A DNA stretch of 11,051 nucleotides from RGIG1959 sp051877215 (lineage in GTDB: Bacteria > Bacillota > Clostridia > Oscillospirales > Acutalibacteraceae): contig JBJEIR010000127.1 of NCBI GenBank assembly GCA_051877215.1, forward strand, positions 1-11,051, read 5' to 3'. Under the pieces are notes generated by a model that worked only from the letters and a program-made list of their open reading frames with translations, was not told where the DNA came from and made no database searches. Numbering within the stretch: the first letter of the stretch is position 1; each line of letters begins with the position of its first letter. A program made the position numbers and the translations under genes. Of this stretch, positions 1-7,458 are shown piece after piece.

Positions 1-224
1 ATTTCTTTTCTTCTCTTTTCAAGAAAAGTGGTTCATATCTATTTACAACACAGATTTTGTGCATATTTTGTGAAAAACGGCAATGGCTTTTTGCCGACAA
101 ATATGCTACTCTTAATGAAAAGCGCTTATCGGAAATCAAAAACAGGCAGAAAGCCGACCCGAAGCGTTCGTTCTTTTGTCGATTCTCTTACCACCGATAC
201 ACCTACAAGAAAAGAGGGGATTTG
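1..224. other. Upstream region of the sugar kinase, no gene supported
   Basis: I see no convincing gene here. A small hairpin (CGGCAA at 78-83 paired with TTGCCG at 91-96, 7-nt loop) lies in the middle. No promoter with good -35 and -10 boxes stands out, so the kinase promoter is either weak or to the left of the window. The reading frame of the kinase stays open upstream to about 57, but that extension does not resemble the family and has no ribosome binding site. Confidence 0.4.
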
Positions 225-1319
225 ATGGCTGTAACTCCGCTTGAGATCGCTTCCCGTTTTCAGCTCATCGGCAGACCTGTTTCGGCCGAGCCGTACGGAA
301 CCGGCACGATCAACGACACCTACTGCGTTGTATGCGAACCGTATCGACGCTATATTTTACAGCGCATCAACCGCACCGTATTTCCCGACATCCCCTGTCT
401 GATGGCTAATATGCATGCCGTACTCGCGTTTTTGCAGCGGCAATTTTCCAAGCTGGGAATGGATCCTCTTTCCCACTGCCTGATGCTTGTCGCGCCCAAA
501 AGCGGCGGAACCGATTACATCCGCATCGAGGACGGCGAGTGCTGGAGGATGTTTTTCTTCATCGAGGACACCTTCGCCATTCCGCGCATTGAAGATCCGC
601 AGCATGGATATGCCGCGGGATATGCCTTTGGCTTCTTTCAGCATCTGTTGGCGGATTTTCCGGTCACCTCGCTTTTCGATGTTCTCCCCCATTTTCACGA
701 CACCCAAAAGCGTCTTATACAGCTGGAGGAAGCGGTCGCGGCCGACCCTGTCGGGCGCGTGCCCGAGGTGGAAAAGGAGCTTGCCTTTATCCGCGAGCGT
801 CGGCATCTTGCGCCGCTGATCACCTCGCGGCTTCAAAGCGGAGAACTGCCGATGCGCATCACGCACAACGACACCCGCATTGACAACATTCTGTTTGATT
901 GCAAAACCGAACGGCCGCGTGCCGTCATCGATCTCGACACGATTATGATCGGTTCGGCGCTGTATGATTTCGGAGACAGCATCCGTTCTGGCTGCAACCC
1001 CACCGACGAGGATGAAACCGACCTGTCAAAGGTGCGGTGCGATCTCAACCTGTTTGAGGCGTATACGACGGGCTTTTTGAAAGGCTGCAGCGGCACGCTG
1101 ACCGACGTGGAGCTTTCTCTGCTGCCCGAATCGGCACTGCTGCTCGCCTTTGAATGTGCCGTTCGTTTTCTCACCGATTATCTGTCCGGCGATATTTATT
1201 TTAAAATTGATTATGCGTCTCAAAATCTCAACCGCTGCCGCAATCAACTGACGCTTGTAAAAGACATCGAAAAAAAGCTGCCCGATATGCATGCCATCGT
1301 GCGCCGAATCGGGGTCTGA
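225..1319 (+). CDS. nahK: NahK-like N-acetylhexosamine 1-kinase (aminoglycoside phosphotransferase fold)
   Basis: This is a 364-residue cytosolic small-molecule kinase. By family it should transfer phosphate from ATP to the anomeric hydroxyl of GlcNAc or GalNAc, as in the bifidobacterial lacto-N-biose/galacto-N-biose pathway. The whole protein follows NahK closely: a nucleotide-loop-like GTGTINDTY (25-33), RRYILQRIN (41-49), the catalytic ITHNDTRIDN with Asp216, and the metal-binding IDLDT (Asp236, Asp238) followed by ALYDFGDSIRSG. Length matches the family (about 360). I chose ATG 225 because AGAGGGGA sits five bases upstream and the homology begins there. The gene stands alone: no lacto-N-biose phosphorylase, epimerase, uridylyltransferase or sugar transporter is in view, so the substrate is inferred. 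A related sugar or aminoalcohol kinase remains possible. It ends 92 bp before an intrinsic terminator. Confidence 0.85.
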   Translation: MAVTPLEIASRFQLIGRPVSAEPYGTGTINDTYCVVCEPYRRYILQRINRTVFPDIPCLMANMHAVLAFLQRQFSKLGMDPLSHCLMLVAPKSGGTDYIRIEDGECWRMFFFIEDTFAIPRIEDPQHGYAAGYAFGFFQHLLADFPVTSLFDVLPHFHDTQKRLIQLEEAVAADPVGRVPEVEKELAFIRERRHLAPLITSRLQSGELPMRITHNDTRIDNILFDCKTERPRAVIDLDTIMIGSALYDFGDSIRSGCNPTDEDETDLSKVRCDLNLFEAYTTGFLKGCSGTLTDVELSLLPESALLLAFECAVRFLTDYLSGDIYFKIDYASQNLNRCRNQLTLVKDIEKKLPDMHAIVRRIGV

Positions 1320-1411
1320 CCGCCTTGCCTGCGGCAACAGCCGAGCATAAAGCGCAGAAAATATGCGGCGTATCGCGGCCGTGTATGCCGGGGATTTGAT
1401 TTAAATTTTCC

Positions 1412-1447
1412 AAACGGAAGGGAGCTTTCACTCCCTTCCGTTTATTT
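1412..1447 (+). terminator. Rho-independent terminator after the NahK-like kinase
   Basis: A perfect 13-bp stem (1412-1424 with 1431-1443) and 6-nt loop CTTTCA end in TTT ATTTT. It closes the kinase unit and isolates it from metY. The A-rich left flank is short, so activity on the minus strand is doubtful. Confidence 0.85.
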
Positions 1448-1509
1448 TGAGCGATATAAGCGGCGGGTATACGATGGGCAAAAACCTCCTGCAAAGGAAA
1501 AAATTGTAC

Positions 1510-1554
1510 TTGCCGCAGCAAACGCCGTGTGGTAAGATACAACTATAGTATAAT
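1510..1554 (+). promoter_or_regulatory. Candidate metY promoter
   Basis: TTGCCG (1510-1515) and TAAGAT (1533-1538) are separated by 17 bp. An alternative -10, TATAAT (1549-1554), lies just downstream but lacks a good -35 at the right distance. Either would give a leader of about 45-60 nt. I see no S-box, T-box or other Met/Cys-responsive leader between here and the start codon. Confidence 0.4.
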
Positions 1555-1605
1555 AATACAAGGAGCTGCCGTTCCTTGCGGCGGCAGAACAGGAGGCATC
1601 TATCC

Positions 1606-2886
1606 ATGGACACCCGAATTGAAACCAAATGCGTACAGGGAGGCTATACACCTCAAAACGGCGAGCCGCGTCAAATCCCGATCGTACAAAGCACCACCTT
1701 CAAATACGACACCAGCGAGGATATGGGCAAGCTGTTTGACCTGGAGGCGAGCGGATATTTTTATACCCGCCTGCAAAACCCGACCAACGACTTTGTCGCC
1801 GCCAAGATCTGCGAGCTGGAAGGCGGCAGCGCGGCCATGCTGACCTCTTCGGGACAGGCCGCCAATTTTTATGCTGTTTTTAACATCGCCTCATGCGGGG
1901 ATCATATTGTCGCCTCGTCCACCATTTACGGCGGAACCTATAATCTGTTTTCCGTCACAATGAAGCGAATGGGCATCGACTTTACCTTTATCTCCCCCGA
2001 TTGCACCGAGGAGGAGCTGGAAGCGGCATTCCGTCCCGAGACCAAGGCGGTATTCGGAGAAACCATCGCCAATCCCGCTCTGACAGTGCTCGACATTGAA
2101 AAATTTGCCGCTGCGGCGCACCGCCACGGCGTCCCGCTGATCATCGACAACACCTTTGCCACGCCGGTCAATTGCCGCCCGTTTGAATGGGGCGCGGATA
2201 TTGTCACCCACTCCACCACCAAATATATGGACGGCCACGGTGCCGGCGTCGGCGGCTGTATTGTCGACAGCGGCCGCTTTGACTGGACCGCCCATGCGGA
2301 TAAATTCCCGGGGCTTTGCACGCCGGATGAGAGCTACCACGGCGTCACCTATACCGAGCGCTTCGGACCGGGCGGTGCGTATATCACCAAAGCGACTGTT
2401 CAGCTCATGCGCGATTTCGGCTCGATCCAGTCTCCGCAGAACGCCTTTTTGCTGAATCTCGGTCTTGAAAGCCTGCATGTGCGCATGCAGCGCCACTGCG
2501 AAACGGCACTGAAGGTGGCGCGTTTTCTCGAGGCACACGACAAAATCACCTGGGTGAACTACGCCGGGCTGGAAAGCAGTCCGTACCACGCACTGGCACA
2601 AAAATATATGCCAAACGGCACCTGCGGCGTCGTCAGCTTCGGTGTCAAAGGCGGCCGAAAAGCGGCCGAAGCCTTCATGAAGCGGCTGAAGATCGCCGCC
2701 ATCGAAACGCATGTCGCCGACGCACGCACCTGCTGTCTGCACCCGGCCAGCGCCACCCACCGTCAGATGAACGAAGAAGAGCTGACCGCCGCCGGCGTTT
2801 CGAGCGATCTTGTCCGTCTGTCCTGCGGTCTCGAAAATGCGGACGACCTGATCGACGATCTGGCGCAGGCGCTTGAGGTTGTATAA
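1606..2886 (+). CDS. metY: O-acetylhomoserine sulfhydrylase (O-acetylhomoserine aminocarboxypropyltransferase)
   Basis: This 426-residue cytosolic PLP enzyme of the Cys/Met metabolism family makes homocysteine from O-acetylhomoserine and sulfide, giving direct sulfhydrylation in methionine synthesis. Visible hallmarks: the phosphate-binding YFYTRLQNPT (51-60, Tyr53/Arg55), SSGQAANF (81-88), Asp181 in IIDNTFATP that holds the PLP ring nitrogen, and the Schiff-base Lys206 in THSTTKYMDGHG. The C-terminal RTCCLHPASATHRQM and LVRLSCGLE segments are typical of the long MetY branch; length fits MetY (about 425-430) rather than MetB/MetC (about 380-395). ATG 1606 is chosen because AGGAGG (1591-1596) lies nine bases upstream; an in-frame ATG at 1576 lacks this. 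The gene is alone between terminators; metX or metA is not in view. O-acetyl rather than O-succinyl or O-phospho substrate is inferred from family. Confidence 0.93.
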   Translation: MDTRIETKCVQGGYTPQNGEPRQIPIVQSTTFKYDTSEDMGKLFDLEASGYFYTRLQNPTNDFVAAKICELEGGSAAMLTSSGQAANFYAVFNIASCGDHIVASSTIYGGTYNLFSVTMKRMGIDFTFISPDCTEEELEAAFRPETKAVFGETIANPALTVLDIEKFAAAAHRHGVPLIIDNTFATPVNCRPFEWGADIVTHSTTKYMDGHGAGVGGCIVDSGRFDWTAHADKFPGLCTPDESYHGVTYTERFGPGGAYITKATVQLMRDFGSIQSPQNAFLLNLGLESLHVRMQRHCETALKVARFLEAHDKITWVNYAGLESSPYHALAQKYMPNGTCGVVSFGVKGGRKAAEAFMKRLKIAAIETHVADARTCCLHPASATHRQMNEEELTAAGVSSDLVRLSCGLENADDLIDDLAQALEVV

Positions 2887-2909
2887 AGAGCCTTTGATAT
2901 GCTTCTTAC

Positions 2910-2947
2910 CGAACCTTACCGCTTCCTCGCGGTAAGGTTCGCTGTTT
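2910..2947 (+). terminator. Rho-independent terminator after metY
   Basis: A perfect 13-bp stem (2910-2922 with 2929-2941) with 6-nt loop TTCCTC is followed by CTGTTTTA. It begins 24 bp after the metY stop codon. Confidence 0.88.
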
Positions 2948-2985
2948 TATAAGATAAAAAATCCAAATAAAAAGCGGATTTTCCC

Positions 2986-3017
2986 TTGATTTTTTTCATG
3001 CAACATGGTACTATACT
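2986..3017 (+). promoter_or_regulatory. Promoter of tRNA-Gly
   Basis: TTGATT (2986-2991) and TACTAT (3009-3014) are 17 bp apart; the overlapping TATACT (3012-3017) would be spaced 20 bp. Transcription would begin around 3021, a few bases before the mature tRNA end. Confidence 0.6.
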
Positions 3018-3025
3018 GGATGTAC

Positions 3026-3099
3026 GCGGGAATAATTCAGTGGTAGAATTCCAGCTTCCCAAGCTGGCCATGCGGGTTCGATTCCCGTTTCCCGCTCCA
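3026..3099 (+). tRNA. tRNA-Gly(CCC)
   Basis: A full cloverleaf can be drawn. The acceptor stem is GCGGGAA with TTCCCGC. The D arm is ATTC-AGTGGTA-GAAT. The anticodon stem CCAGC/GCTGG carries loop TTCCCAA with anticodon CCC (3058-3060), reading GGG. The T arm is GCGGG-TTCGATT-CCCGT, closing with one wobble pair. The discriminator is T and CCA is encoded in the gene (3097-3099). It is a single-tRNA unit with its own promoter and terminator. Confidence 0.96.
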
Positions 3100-3101
3100 G
3101 C

Positions 3102-3145
3102 ATGACGCTGAACCCGATTCGTCTTGGGTTCAGCGTCATTTTTTG
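3102..3145 (+). terminator. Rho-independent terminator after tRNA-Gly
   Basis: A perfect 14-bp stem (3102-3115 with 3126-3139) and 10-nt loop are followed by a run of six T. It starts 2 bp past the tRNA CCA end. Confidence 0.92.
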
Positions 3146-3242
3146 CTTTACGGCTCGACCGCAAACGGCTCCTTTTTTATTCCCTGCTTATTCAAAGCTG
3201 TCGTTTTTTCGCACACTATTGCTCTCTTTTTACCGAACGGAC

Positions 3243-3271
3243 TTGTCGTTTGCTTTCTTTTTTCGTATAAT
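3243..3271 (+). promoter_or_regulatory. Promoter of the WYL regulator
   Basis: TTGTCG (3243-3248) and a perfect TATAAT (3266-3271) are separated by exactly 17 bp. The start of transcription would be near 3278, leaving a leader of about 35 nt. Confidence 0.8.
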
Positions 3272-3312
3272 AGACAAACACACTGCCGCTGACAAAAAGG
3301 GGGACGCCGCTT

Positions 3313-4299
3313 ATGGAAAGCAAAAACAATCTTCGGATTTTATACACAAAGCAGCTTTTGGAAACCTATTCGGATGAAGACCACGCGTTGACGACCTCCG
3401 ATATCATTTCCATACTCAAAACCGATTACGGCATTGATTCTCACCGAACGACCGTGGCACGGGATATTGCCATTTTGGAAAGCACCGGCATGGATATTGT
3501 CACCGTGCGTTCGACACAAAACCGCTATTTTGTCGGCAGCCGCTTATTTGAAGAGCCGGAGCTGCGCCTGCTTGCCGACGCAGTGAGCTCGTTTAAGCTG
3601 GTCACTGCTGCCAAAAGCGCGGAACTCACGGACAAGCTGTCCACGCTGCTCAGCGTCCATCAGGCGGAAAATTTAAAGCAAACGCTTTCTCCCGTCGATC
3701 CGGTCAAGCCGAAAAACGAGCAAATCTATTACATTATCGACACGCTCAACCGGGCGATGGAGCGTTGCAAAAAAGTCTCCTTTCTCTACACGGATTACGC
3801 CCCCGACAAACAGCGTATCTTCAAAAACGGCGGCCGCCCCTATCGCTTCAGCGCATACGGTTTCGCCTGGAGCGACGGATTTTATTATGTGATCGGTTTT
3901 TCGGAAAAGCACGGCACAACCTGTGCCTTTCGCGTCGACCGCATCGCCGGGATTCCGGATATTCTCGAAGAAGCACTCATTCCCCCTGCGCCGGAATTTC
4001 GCATATCCGATTATACCAAAGCAGTTTTTTGGATGTACAAAGGAGAACGCACAACGGCAACGCTGCTGTGCGACAACGATATGATGAAGGTGATCGTCGA
4101 TCGCTTCGGCGATACCGTTCCGGTCCGTGTGCAGGACAGCGAGCATTTTACGGCTTCGGTTGAAATATCCGCCAGCCCCACCTTTTTCGGCTGGATCTCC
4201 GAATTCAGCGGCAAGATCCGCATCCTGTCCCCAAAGTCCCTTCGCCTCGCCTATCAAAAACATCTGGAGCAAATTCTTCATTCACTCTCGGATATATGA
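3313..4299 (+). CDS. HTH/WYL-domain transcriptional regulator
   Basis: This is a 328-residue cytosolic DNA-binding regulator of the YafY/PafC-like WYL class. An N-terminal winged helix-turn-helix (about 8-72) includes TTSDIISILK and the recognition segment SHRTTVARDIAILESTG. A linker follows, then the WYL ligand-sensing core (about 139-212) with RPYRFSAYGFAWSDGFYYVIG and the FRVDRI signature; Tyr-Tyr-Val replaces the literal Trp-Tyr-Leu. A C-terminal WCX-like domain (about 240-325) completes it. WYL domains bind nucleic acids or small ligands in characterised members. ATG 3313 follows AAGGGGG by about ten bases. It is probably monocistronic or extends weakly into the lipoprotein downstream. 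Its target genes and ligand cannot be read from the sequence; no phage-defence gene sits beside it. Confidence 0.88.
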   Translation: MESKNNLRILYTKQLLETYSDEDHALTTSDIISILKTDYGIDSHRTTVARDIAILESTGMDIVTVRSTQNRYFVGSRLFEEPELRLLADAVSSFKLVTAAKSAELTDKLSTLLSVHQAENLKQTLSPVDPVKPKNEQIYYIIDTLNRAMERCKKVSFLYTDYAPDKQRIFKNGGRPYRFSAYGFAWSDGFYYVIGFSEKHGTTCAFRVDRIAGIPDILEEALIPPAPEFRISDYTKAVFWMYKGERTTATLLCDNDMMKVIVDRFGDTVPVRVQDSEHFTASVEISASPTFFGWISEFSGKIRILSPKSLRLAYQKHLEQILHSLSDI

Positions 4300-4333
4300 T
4301 TTTCTCGATAGGGTTGTTTTTTGATCCGTTTGA

Positions 4334-4374
4334 CCGTGCCGTTTTCCCCTCTTCAAACGGCAATCGGCGTTTTT
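4334..4374 (+). terminator. Probable terminator or attenuator after the WYL regulator
   Basis: TGCCGTTT (4337-4344) pairs with AAACGGCA (4355-4362) around a 10-nt loop. After a 2-nt bulge the stem continues as CCG/CGG (4334-4336 with 4365-4367), and CG TTTTT follows. The T-run ends only about 30 bp before the lipoprotein start. No separate promoter fits in between, so partial read-through from the regulator may feed the lipoprotein. Confidence 0.65.
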
Positions 4375-4404
4375 CATTTGTCTTGAAAGGATGTGTATTT
4401 CGTC

Positions 4405-4956
4405 ATGTATAAAAACATATTGGCTGTTTTGGCGGTTCTCCTGCTGTCGGCGACACTGTCCGGATGTACAGGCAGCGGCGCGGCAGGCAACACGACAGAA
4501 ACGACCGCTTCCACGACCGCTTCAACCACCGCCGTTACGACCTCTGCCTCCCCCGTCGAAACGACGCAGACCACGGCACCCGCAACCAATTCACCCGCCG
4601 TTGTCGGAGAGACCGTCACCGTCTCTTTTGACACCTATCATTTTTCTCTCACACTGCCCGCTTCATGGGAGGGCGCCTATGCCACGGCAGAGACCTCGCG
4701 CGGTGTGACTTTTTATGAGCTGCAAAATCATCTTTATAATGCGCGCGGCAAGCTGTTCAGCATTCTGTTTATCGCAGAAGAGGACTATCAGGAGGGCATG
4801 TACCCCTCCTATTACGACCTCGGCAGCTATGACGGCAAACGCGCCGTTTGGCTCGGTGTCACCGATGTGCAATACGAGGAAACTCTCAAGGCGCCGTATC
4901 AGGCACTTTCCGATCAGCTTGACGCCGTGCGCGCGAGCTTTGTATACACCGCCTGA
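4405..4956 (+). CDS. Small Thr-rich lipoprotein of unknown function
   Basis: I do not recognise a named family. The 183-residue product starts with a short signal peptide (Lys3, hydrophobic core 5-14) ending in lipobox LSGC, so Cys21 should be lipidated and the protein anchored on the outer face of the membrane. Residues 22-67 are a flexible linker rich in Thr, Ala and Ser. The rest (about 70-183) is a compact domain starting VSFDTYHFSLTLPASW, with a YELQNHLYNARGKLFSILF strand and DGKRAVWLGVTDVQY, reminiscent of small secreted beta-rich domains in clostridial lipoproteins. ATG 4405 is preferred over GTG 4393: GAAAGGA (4385-4391) is 13 bases upstream, slightly far, but the 4393 start would leave one base. 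A substrate-binding or envelope role is a guess. Confidence 0.72.
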   Translation: MYKNILAVLAVLLLSATLSGCTGSGAAGNTTETTASTTASTTAVTTSASPVETTQTTAPATNSPAVVGETVTVSFDTYHFSLTLPASWEGAYATAETSRGVTFYELQNHLYNARGKLFSILFIAEEDYQEGMYPSYYDLGSYDGKRAVWLGVTDVQYEETLKAPYQALSDQLDAVRASFVYTA

Positions 4957-5038
4957 TACGGTTCTTCGGAAATTTGGAAATCCGAAAATCACAACCTAAA
5001 AATCCGAAAATTGCCACGGATTTTCCGGCATTCGCGGC

Positions 5039-5067
5039 TTGACTTTTCATTTTTGCGGTGTTAAAAT
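5039..5067 (+). promoter_or_regulatory. Promoter of the thrS T-box transcript
   Basis: TTGACT (5039-5044) and TAAAAT (5062-5067) have a 17-bp spacer. The predicted start near 5074 coincides with the beginning of T-box stem I, giving a leader of about 310 nt before thrS. Confidence 0.85.
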
Positions 5068-5074
5068 GAAAAAA

Positions 5075-5338
5075 AGCGTTGAAAAGGACGCGCCTGCACC
5101 GTACGATCCCCCCTTTTAAAAGAGAGTGCCGTCACCGGCTGAAAGCGGCATAAAAGGCCATGAGCAGGCGTCACCGCCTTTGAGTGCGCGGCTGAACCGA
5201 TTTCATGCGGATAAGCCGCGACGGTTGGCATTCGTTATCGTGCCGTATGAGGGCAGGAGAGACTTCCTGCCGAATATGGGTGGAACCACGGAGTGTTTGC
5301 GCTTCGTCCCTGTTTTTGCGGGGACGAAGCGTTTTTTG
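5075..5338 (+). promoter_or_regulatory. T-box riboswitch (Thr specifier ACC) controlling thrS
   Basis: This leader reads uncharged tRNA-Thr. Stem I can be built from paired blocks 5083-5087/5177-5181, 5091-5097/5164-5170, 5112-5118/5151-5157 and 5127-5131/5146-5150, with the characteristic AGAGAG (5121-5126). The specifier codon ACC (5173-5175) lies in the internal loop just before GCCTTTGAG. A stem II arm (5187-5193/5214-5220) and stem III (GGCAGGA 5252-5258 with TCCTGCC 5265-5271) follow. The T-box core GGGTGGAACCACGG begins at 5278; its TGGA (5281-5284) would pair with a tRNA end carrying a U discriminator before CCA. The terminator is an 11-bp stem (5300-5310/5321-5331) with a T-run at 5332-5337; its 5' arm overlaps the region needed for the antiterminator. 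Known mechanism: uncharged tRNA stabilises the antiterminator and permits thrS transcription. Confidence 0.95.
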
Positions 5339-5386
5339 TTTTTCCCCGCCTCTCAAATACTACTTTTTTAAAGGAGTGACAAAGGT

Positions 5387-7321
5387 ATGCTGAACATTAC
5401 TTTAAAAGGCGGCGATGTCCGTGAGGTGGCGGAAAACACCACCGTCGACGCGCTTTGCCGCGACATTTCCATGGGGCTTTACCGAGCCGCCTGTGCCGCC
5501 CGGCTGAACGGCAAGGTCGTCGACCTGCGCACGCCGCTGACATCCGACGCAACGCTCGACATCCTCACCTTTGACGACATCGACGGCAAAAAGGCTTACT
5601 GGCACACCACCTCGCACATCATGGCTCAGGCGGTCAAAAAGCTTTATCCGCAGATCAAACTGACCATCGGGCCGTCTACCGACAACGGCTTTTACTATGA
5701 CTTTGACACAGAGGAAAGCCTGACACAGGAAACCCTTGCCGAAATTGAAAAAGAGATGAAAGCCATCATCAAACAGGCGCTGCCCATTGAGCGTTTTGTG
5801 CTGCCCAAAGAGCAGGCGCTGGAGCTGATGAAGGATGAGCCGTATAAATGCGAGCTGATTGAAGCGCTTCCCGACGGAGAGGAGATTTCCTTCTACCGTC
5901 AGGGTGATTTCACCGATCTGTGCGCAGGGCCTCACCTTCCCGACACCGGCCGCGTCAAAGCAGTCAAGCTGCTGAGCGTGACGGGAGCCTATTGGCGCGG
6001 CGACTCAAACAACAAGATGCTTCGCCGTATCTATGGCGTTTCGTTCCCCAAGGCGTCCGAGCTGGAAGCGCACCTGACGATGCTTGAGGAAGCCAAAAAA
6101 CGGGACCACAACAAGCTCGGCCGTGAACTGGAGCTGTTCACCACCTCCGATCTGATCGGCCAAGGTCTGCCCATTCTGCTTCCCAAGGGTGCGCGCGTCA
6201 TCCAGCTCTTGCAGCGCTTTGTGGAGGATGAAGAGCAAAAGCGCGGATGGCTGCTCACCAAAACCCCTTATATGGCAAAAAGCGATCTTTATAAGCTGTC
6301 GGGGCATTGGGATCACTATCAGGACGGTATGTTTATACTGGGCGATCCCGAAAAGGATAAGGAGGTCTTTGCGCTTCGTCCGATGACCTGCCCGTTCCAA
6401 TATCAGGCATATCTCAACCGCGCGCGTTCCTACCGCGATCTGCCGCTGCGTTATAACGAGACCTCCACGCTGTTCCGCAATGAGGCGAGCGGCGAAATGC
6501 ACGGCTTAATCCGCGTGCGTCAGTTCACCATTTCCGAAGGACATCTGATGTGCCGCCCCGATCAGCTTGAAGAGGAATTTAAGGGCTGTCTGGAACTTGC
6601 CATCTATATGCTCAAGACGCTCGGACTGTATGAAGATGTCTCCTACCGCTTCTCCCAATGGGACCCGAACGACCGCGCCAAATATATCGGCACGCCGGAG
6701 CAGTGGGATGAAGCGCAGGGCATTATGAAAACCATCCTCGACGATTTGGAGATTCCCTATGTCATCGGGATCGGCGAAGCGGCCTTTTACGGTCCGAAGC
6801 TGGACATTCAGATCAAGAATGTCCACGGCAAAGAAGACACGCTTATCACCATTCAAATCGACCAAATGCTCGCCGAAAAATTCGGCATGGAATATACGGA
6901 TGCGGACGGCAGCAAAAAGAACCCCTATATTATCCACCGCACCTCCATCGGCTGCTATGAGCGCACACTGGCGCTGCTCATCGAAAAGTATGCGGGCGCT
7001 TTCCCGCTTTGGCTCGCGCCCGAGCAGGTGCGCGTGATGCCCATTTCCGAGCGGCAGACCGACGCCGTCAATCAGGCGGCAGACCGACTGCGCGAAGCGG
7101 GACTGCGCGTGGAGACCGATCTGCGCAACGAAAAGATCGGCTACAAGATTCGGGAAGCACAGCTTCAGAAAATCCCCTATATGCTGGTCATCGGCGATAA
7201 AGAGGCCGAAGCGGGACTCGTTTCGGTACGGCATCGCGGCGAAACAACCAGCGAAACCCTGTCGCTTGAGGAATTCCTCAAAAACGCGCTGGAGGAAGTC
7301 GCTTCCAAACGGATTTGCTGA
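5387..7321 (+). CDS. thrS: Threonyl-tRNA synthetase
   Basis: This 644-residue class II synthetase attaches threonine to tRNA-Thr and clears mis-charged serine. Domains in order: TGS (about 1-62), the second additional (editing) domain with HTTSH (His73, His77) and the paired CAGPH (Cys179, His183), the catalytic core (about 245-535), and the C-terminal anticodon-binding domain (about 545-640). The catalytic zinc ligands are all present: Cys335 in RPMTCP, His386 in TISEGH and His517 in IIHRTS, matching Cys334, His385 and His511 of the E. coli enzyme. Class II motif 2 is seen at RYNETSTLFRNE (355-366) and motif 3 at GCYERTLALL (522-531). Start ATG 5387 follows AAAGGAG (5370-5376) by ten bases. 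Full-length and apparently intact. It is a single-gene unit under the T-box immediately upstream, ending at the bidirectional terminator. Confidence 0.98.
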   Translation: MLNITLKGGDVREVAENTTVDALCRDISMGLYRAACAARLNGKVVDLRTPLTSDATLDILTFDDIDGKKAYWHTTSHIMAQAVKKLYPQIKLTIGPSTDNGFYYDFDTEESLTQETLAEIEKEMKAIIKQALPIERFVLPKEQALELMKDEPYKCELIEALPDGEEISFYRQGDFTDLCAGPHLPDTGRVKAVKLLSVTGAYWRGDSNNKMLRRIYGVSFPKASELEAHLTMLEEAKKRDHNKLGRELELFTTSDLIGQGLPILLPKGARVIQLLQRFVEDEEQKRGWLLTKTPYMAKSDLYKLSGHWDHYQDGMFILGDPEKDKEVFALRPMTCPFQYQAYLNRARSYRDLPLRYNETSTLFRNEASGEMHGLIRVRQFTISEGHLMCRPDQLEEEFKGCLELAIYMLKTLGLYEDVSYRFSQWDPNDRAKYIGTPEQWDEAQGIMKTILDDLEIPYVIGIGEAAFYGPKLDIQIKNVHGKEDTLITIQIDQMLAEKFGMEYTDADGSKKNPYIIHRTSIGCYERTLALLIEKYAGAFPLWLAPEQVRVMPISERQTDAVNQAADRLREAGLRVETDLRNEKIGYKIREAQLQKIPYMLVIGDKEAEAGLVSVRHRGETTSETLSLEEFLKNALEEVASKRIC

Positions 7322-7370
7322 CATGCTTGTGCGGATGATTTTTACACAGATGTCGGTGTCTCTTTTATGA

Positions 7371-7420
7371 AAAAAGGGTCTGTATGTTCCCGCCTTTGCA
7401 GGGAGCATACAGACCCTTTC
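7371..7420. terminator. Bidirectional terminator between thrS and the ribokinase operon
   Basis: A long stem (7373-7391 with 7401-7419, 19 bp with one wobble pair) encloses a 9-nt loop. On the plus strand it runs into TTTCTTGATTTG; on the minus strand the A-run at 7370-7375 provides a T-run. It therefore serves both converging units: thrS from the left and the kinase gene from the right, which stops at 7459. Confidence 0.88.
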
Positions 7421-7458
7421 TTGATTTGTAAAATCACAGCACACACGATCTGCAGCGC

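Noticed and set aside
57..224. Upstream extension of the sugar kinase reading frame
   Set aside because: It lacks a ribosome binding site and has basic, non-family-like sequence; AGAGGGGA directly precedes ATG 225, where similarity to NahK begins.
1448..1605. Possible Met/Cys riboswitch or T-box ahead of metY
   Set aside because: The region is too short and has neither the conserved S-box core nor a GGGTGGNACC T-box sequence; no terminator lies before the start codon.
1891..2760. 289-codon antisense frame inside metY, and similar long frames opposite the kinase and thrS (6506-7462)
   Set aside because: They are antisense to well-supported enzymes, have no own signals, and arise from codon bias in a GC-rich third position.
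2916..3164. 82-codon minus-strand frame over tRNA-Gly
   Set aside because: It is the reverse complement of a tRNA and two terminators; such frames are common artefacts.
4965..5024. Weak hairpins after the lipoprotein (4999-5006 with 5017-5024)
   Set aside because: The 8-bp stem is A/T-rich and lacks a T-run beyond the arm itself, so it is not called a terminator.
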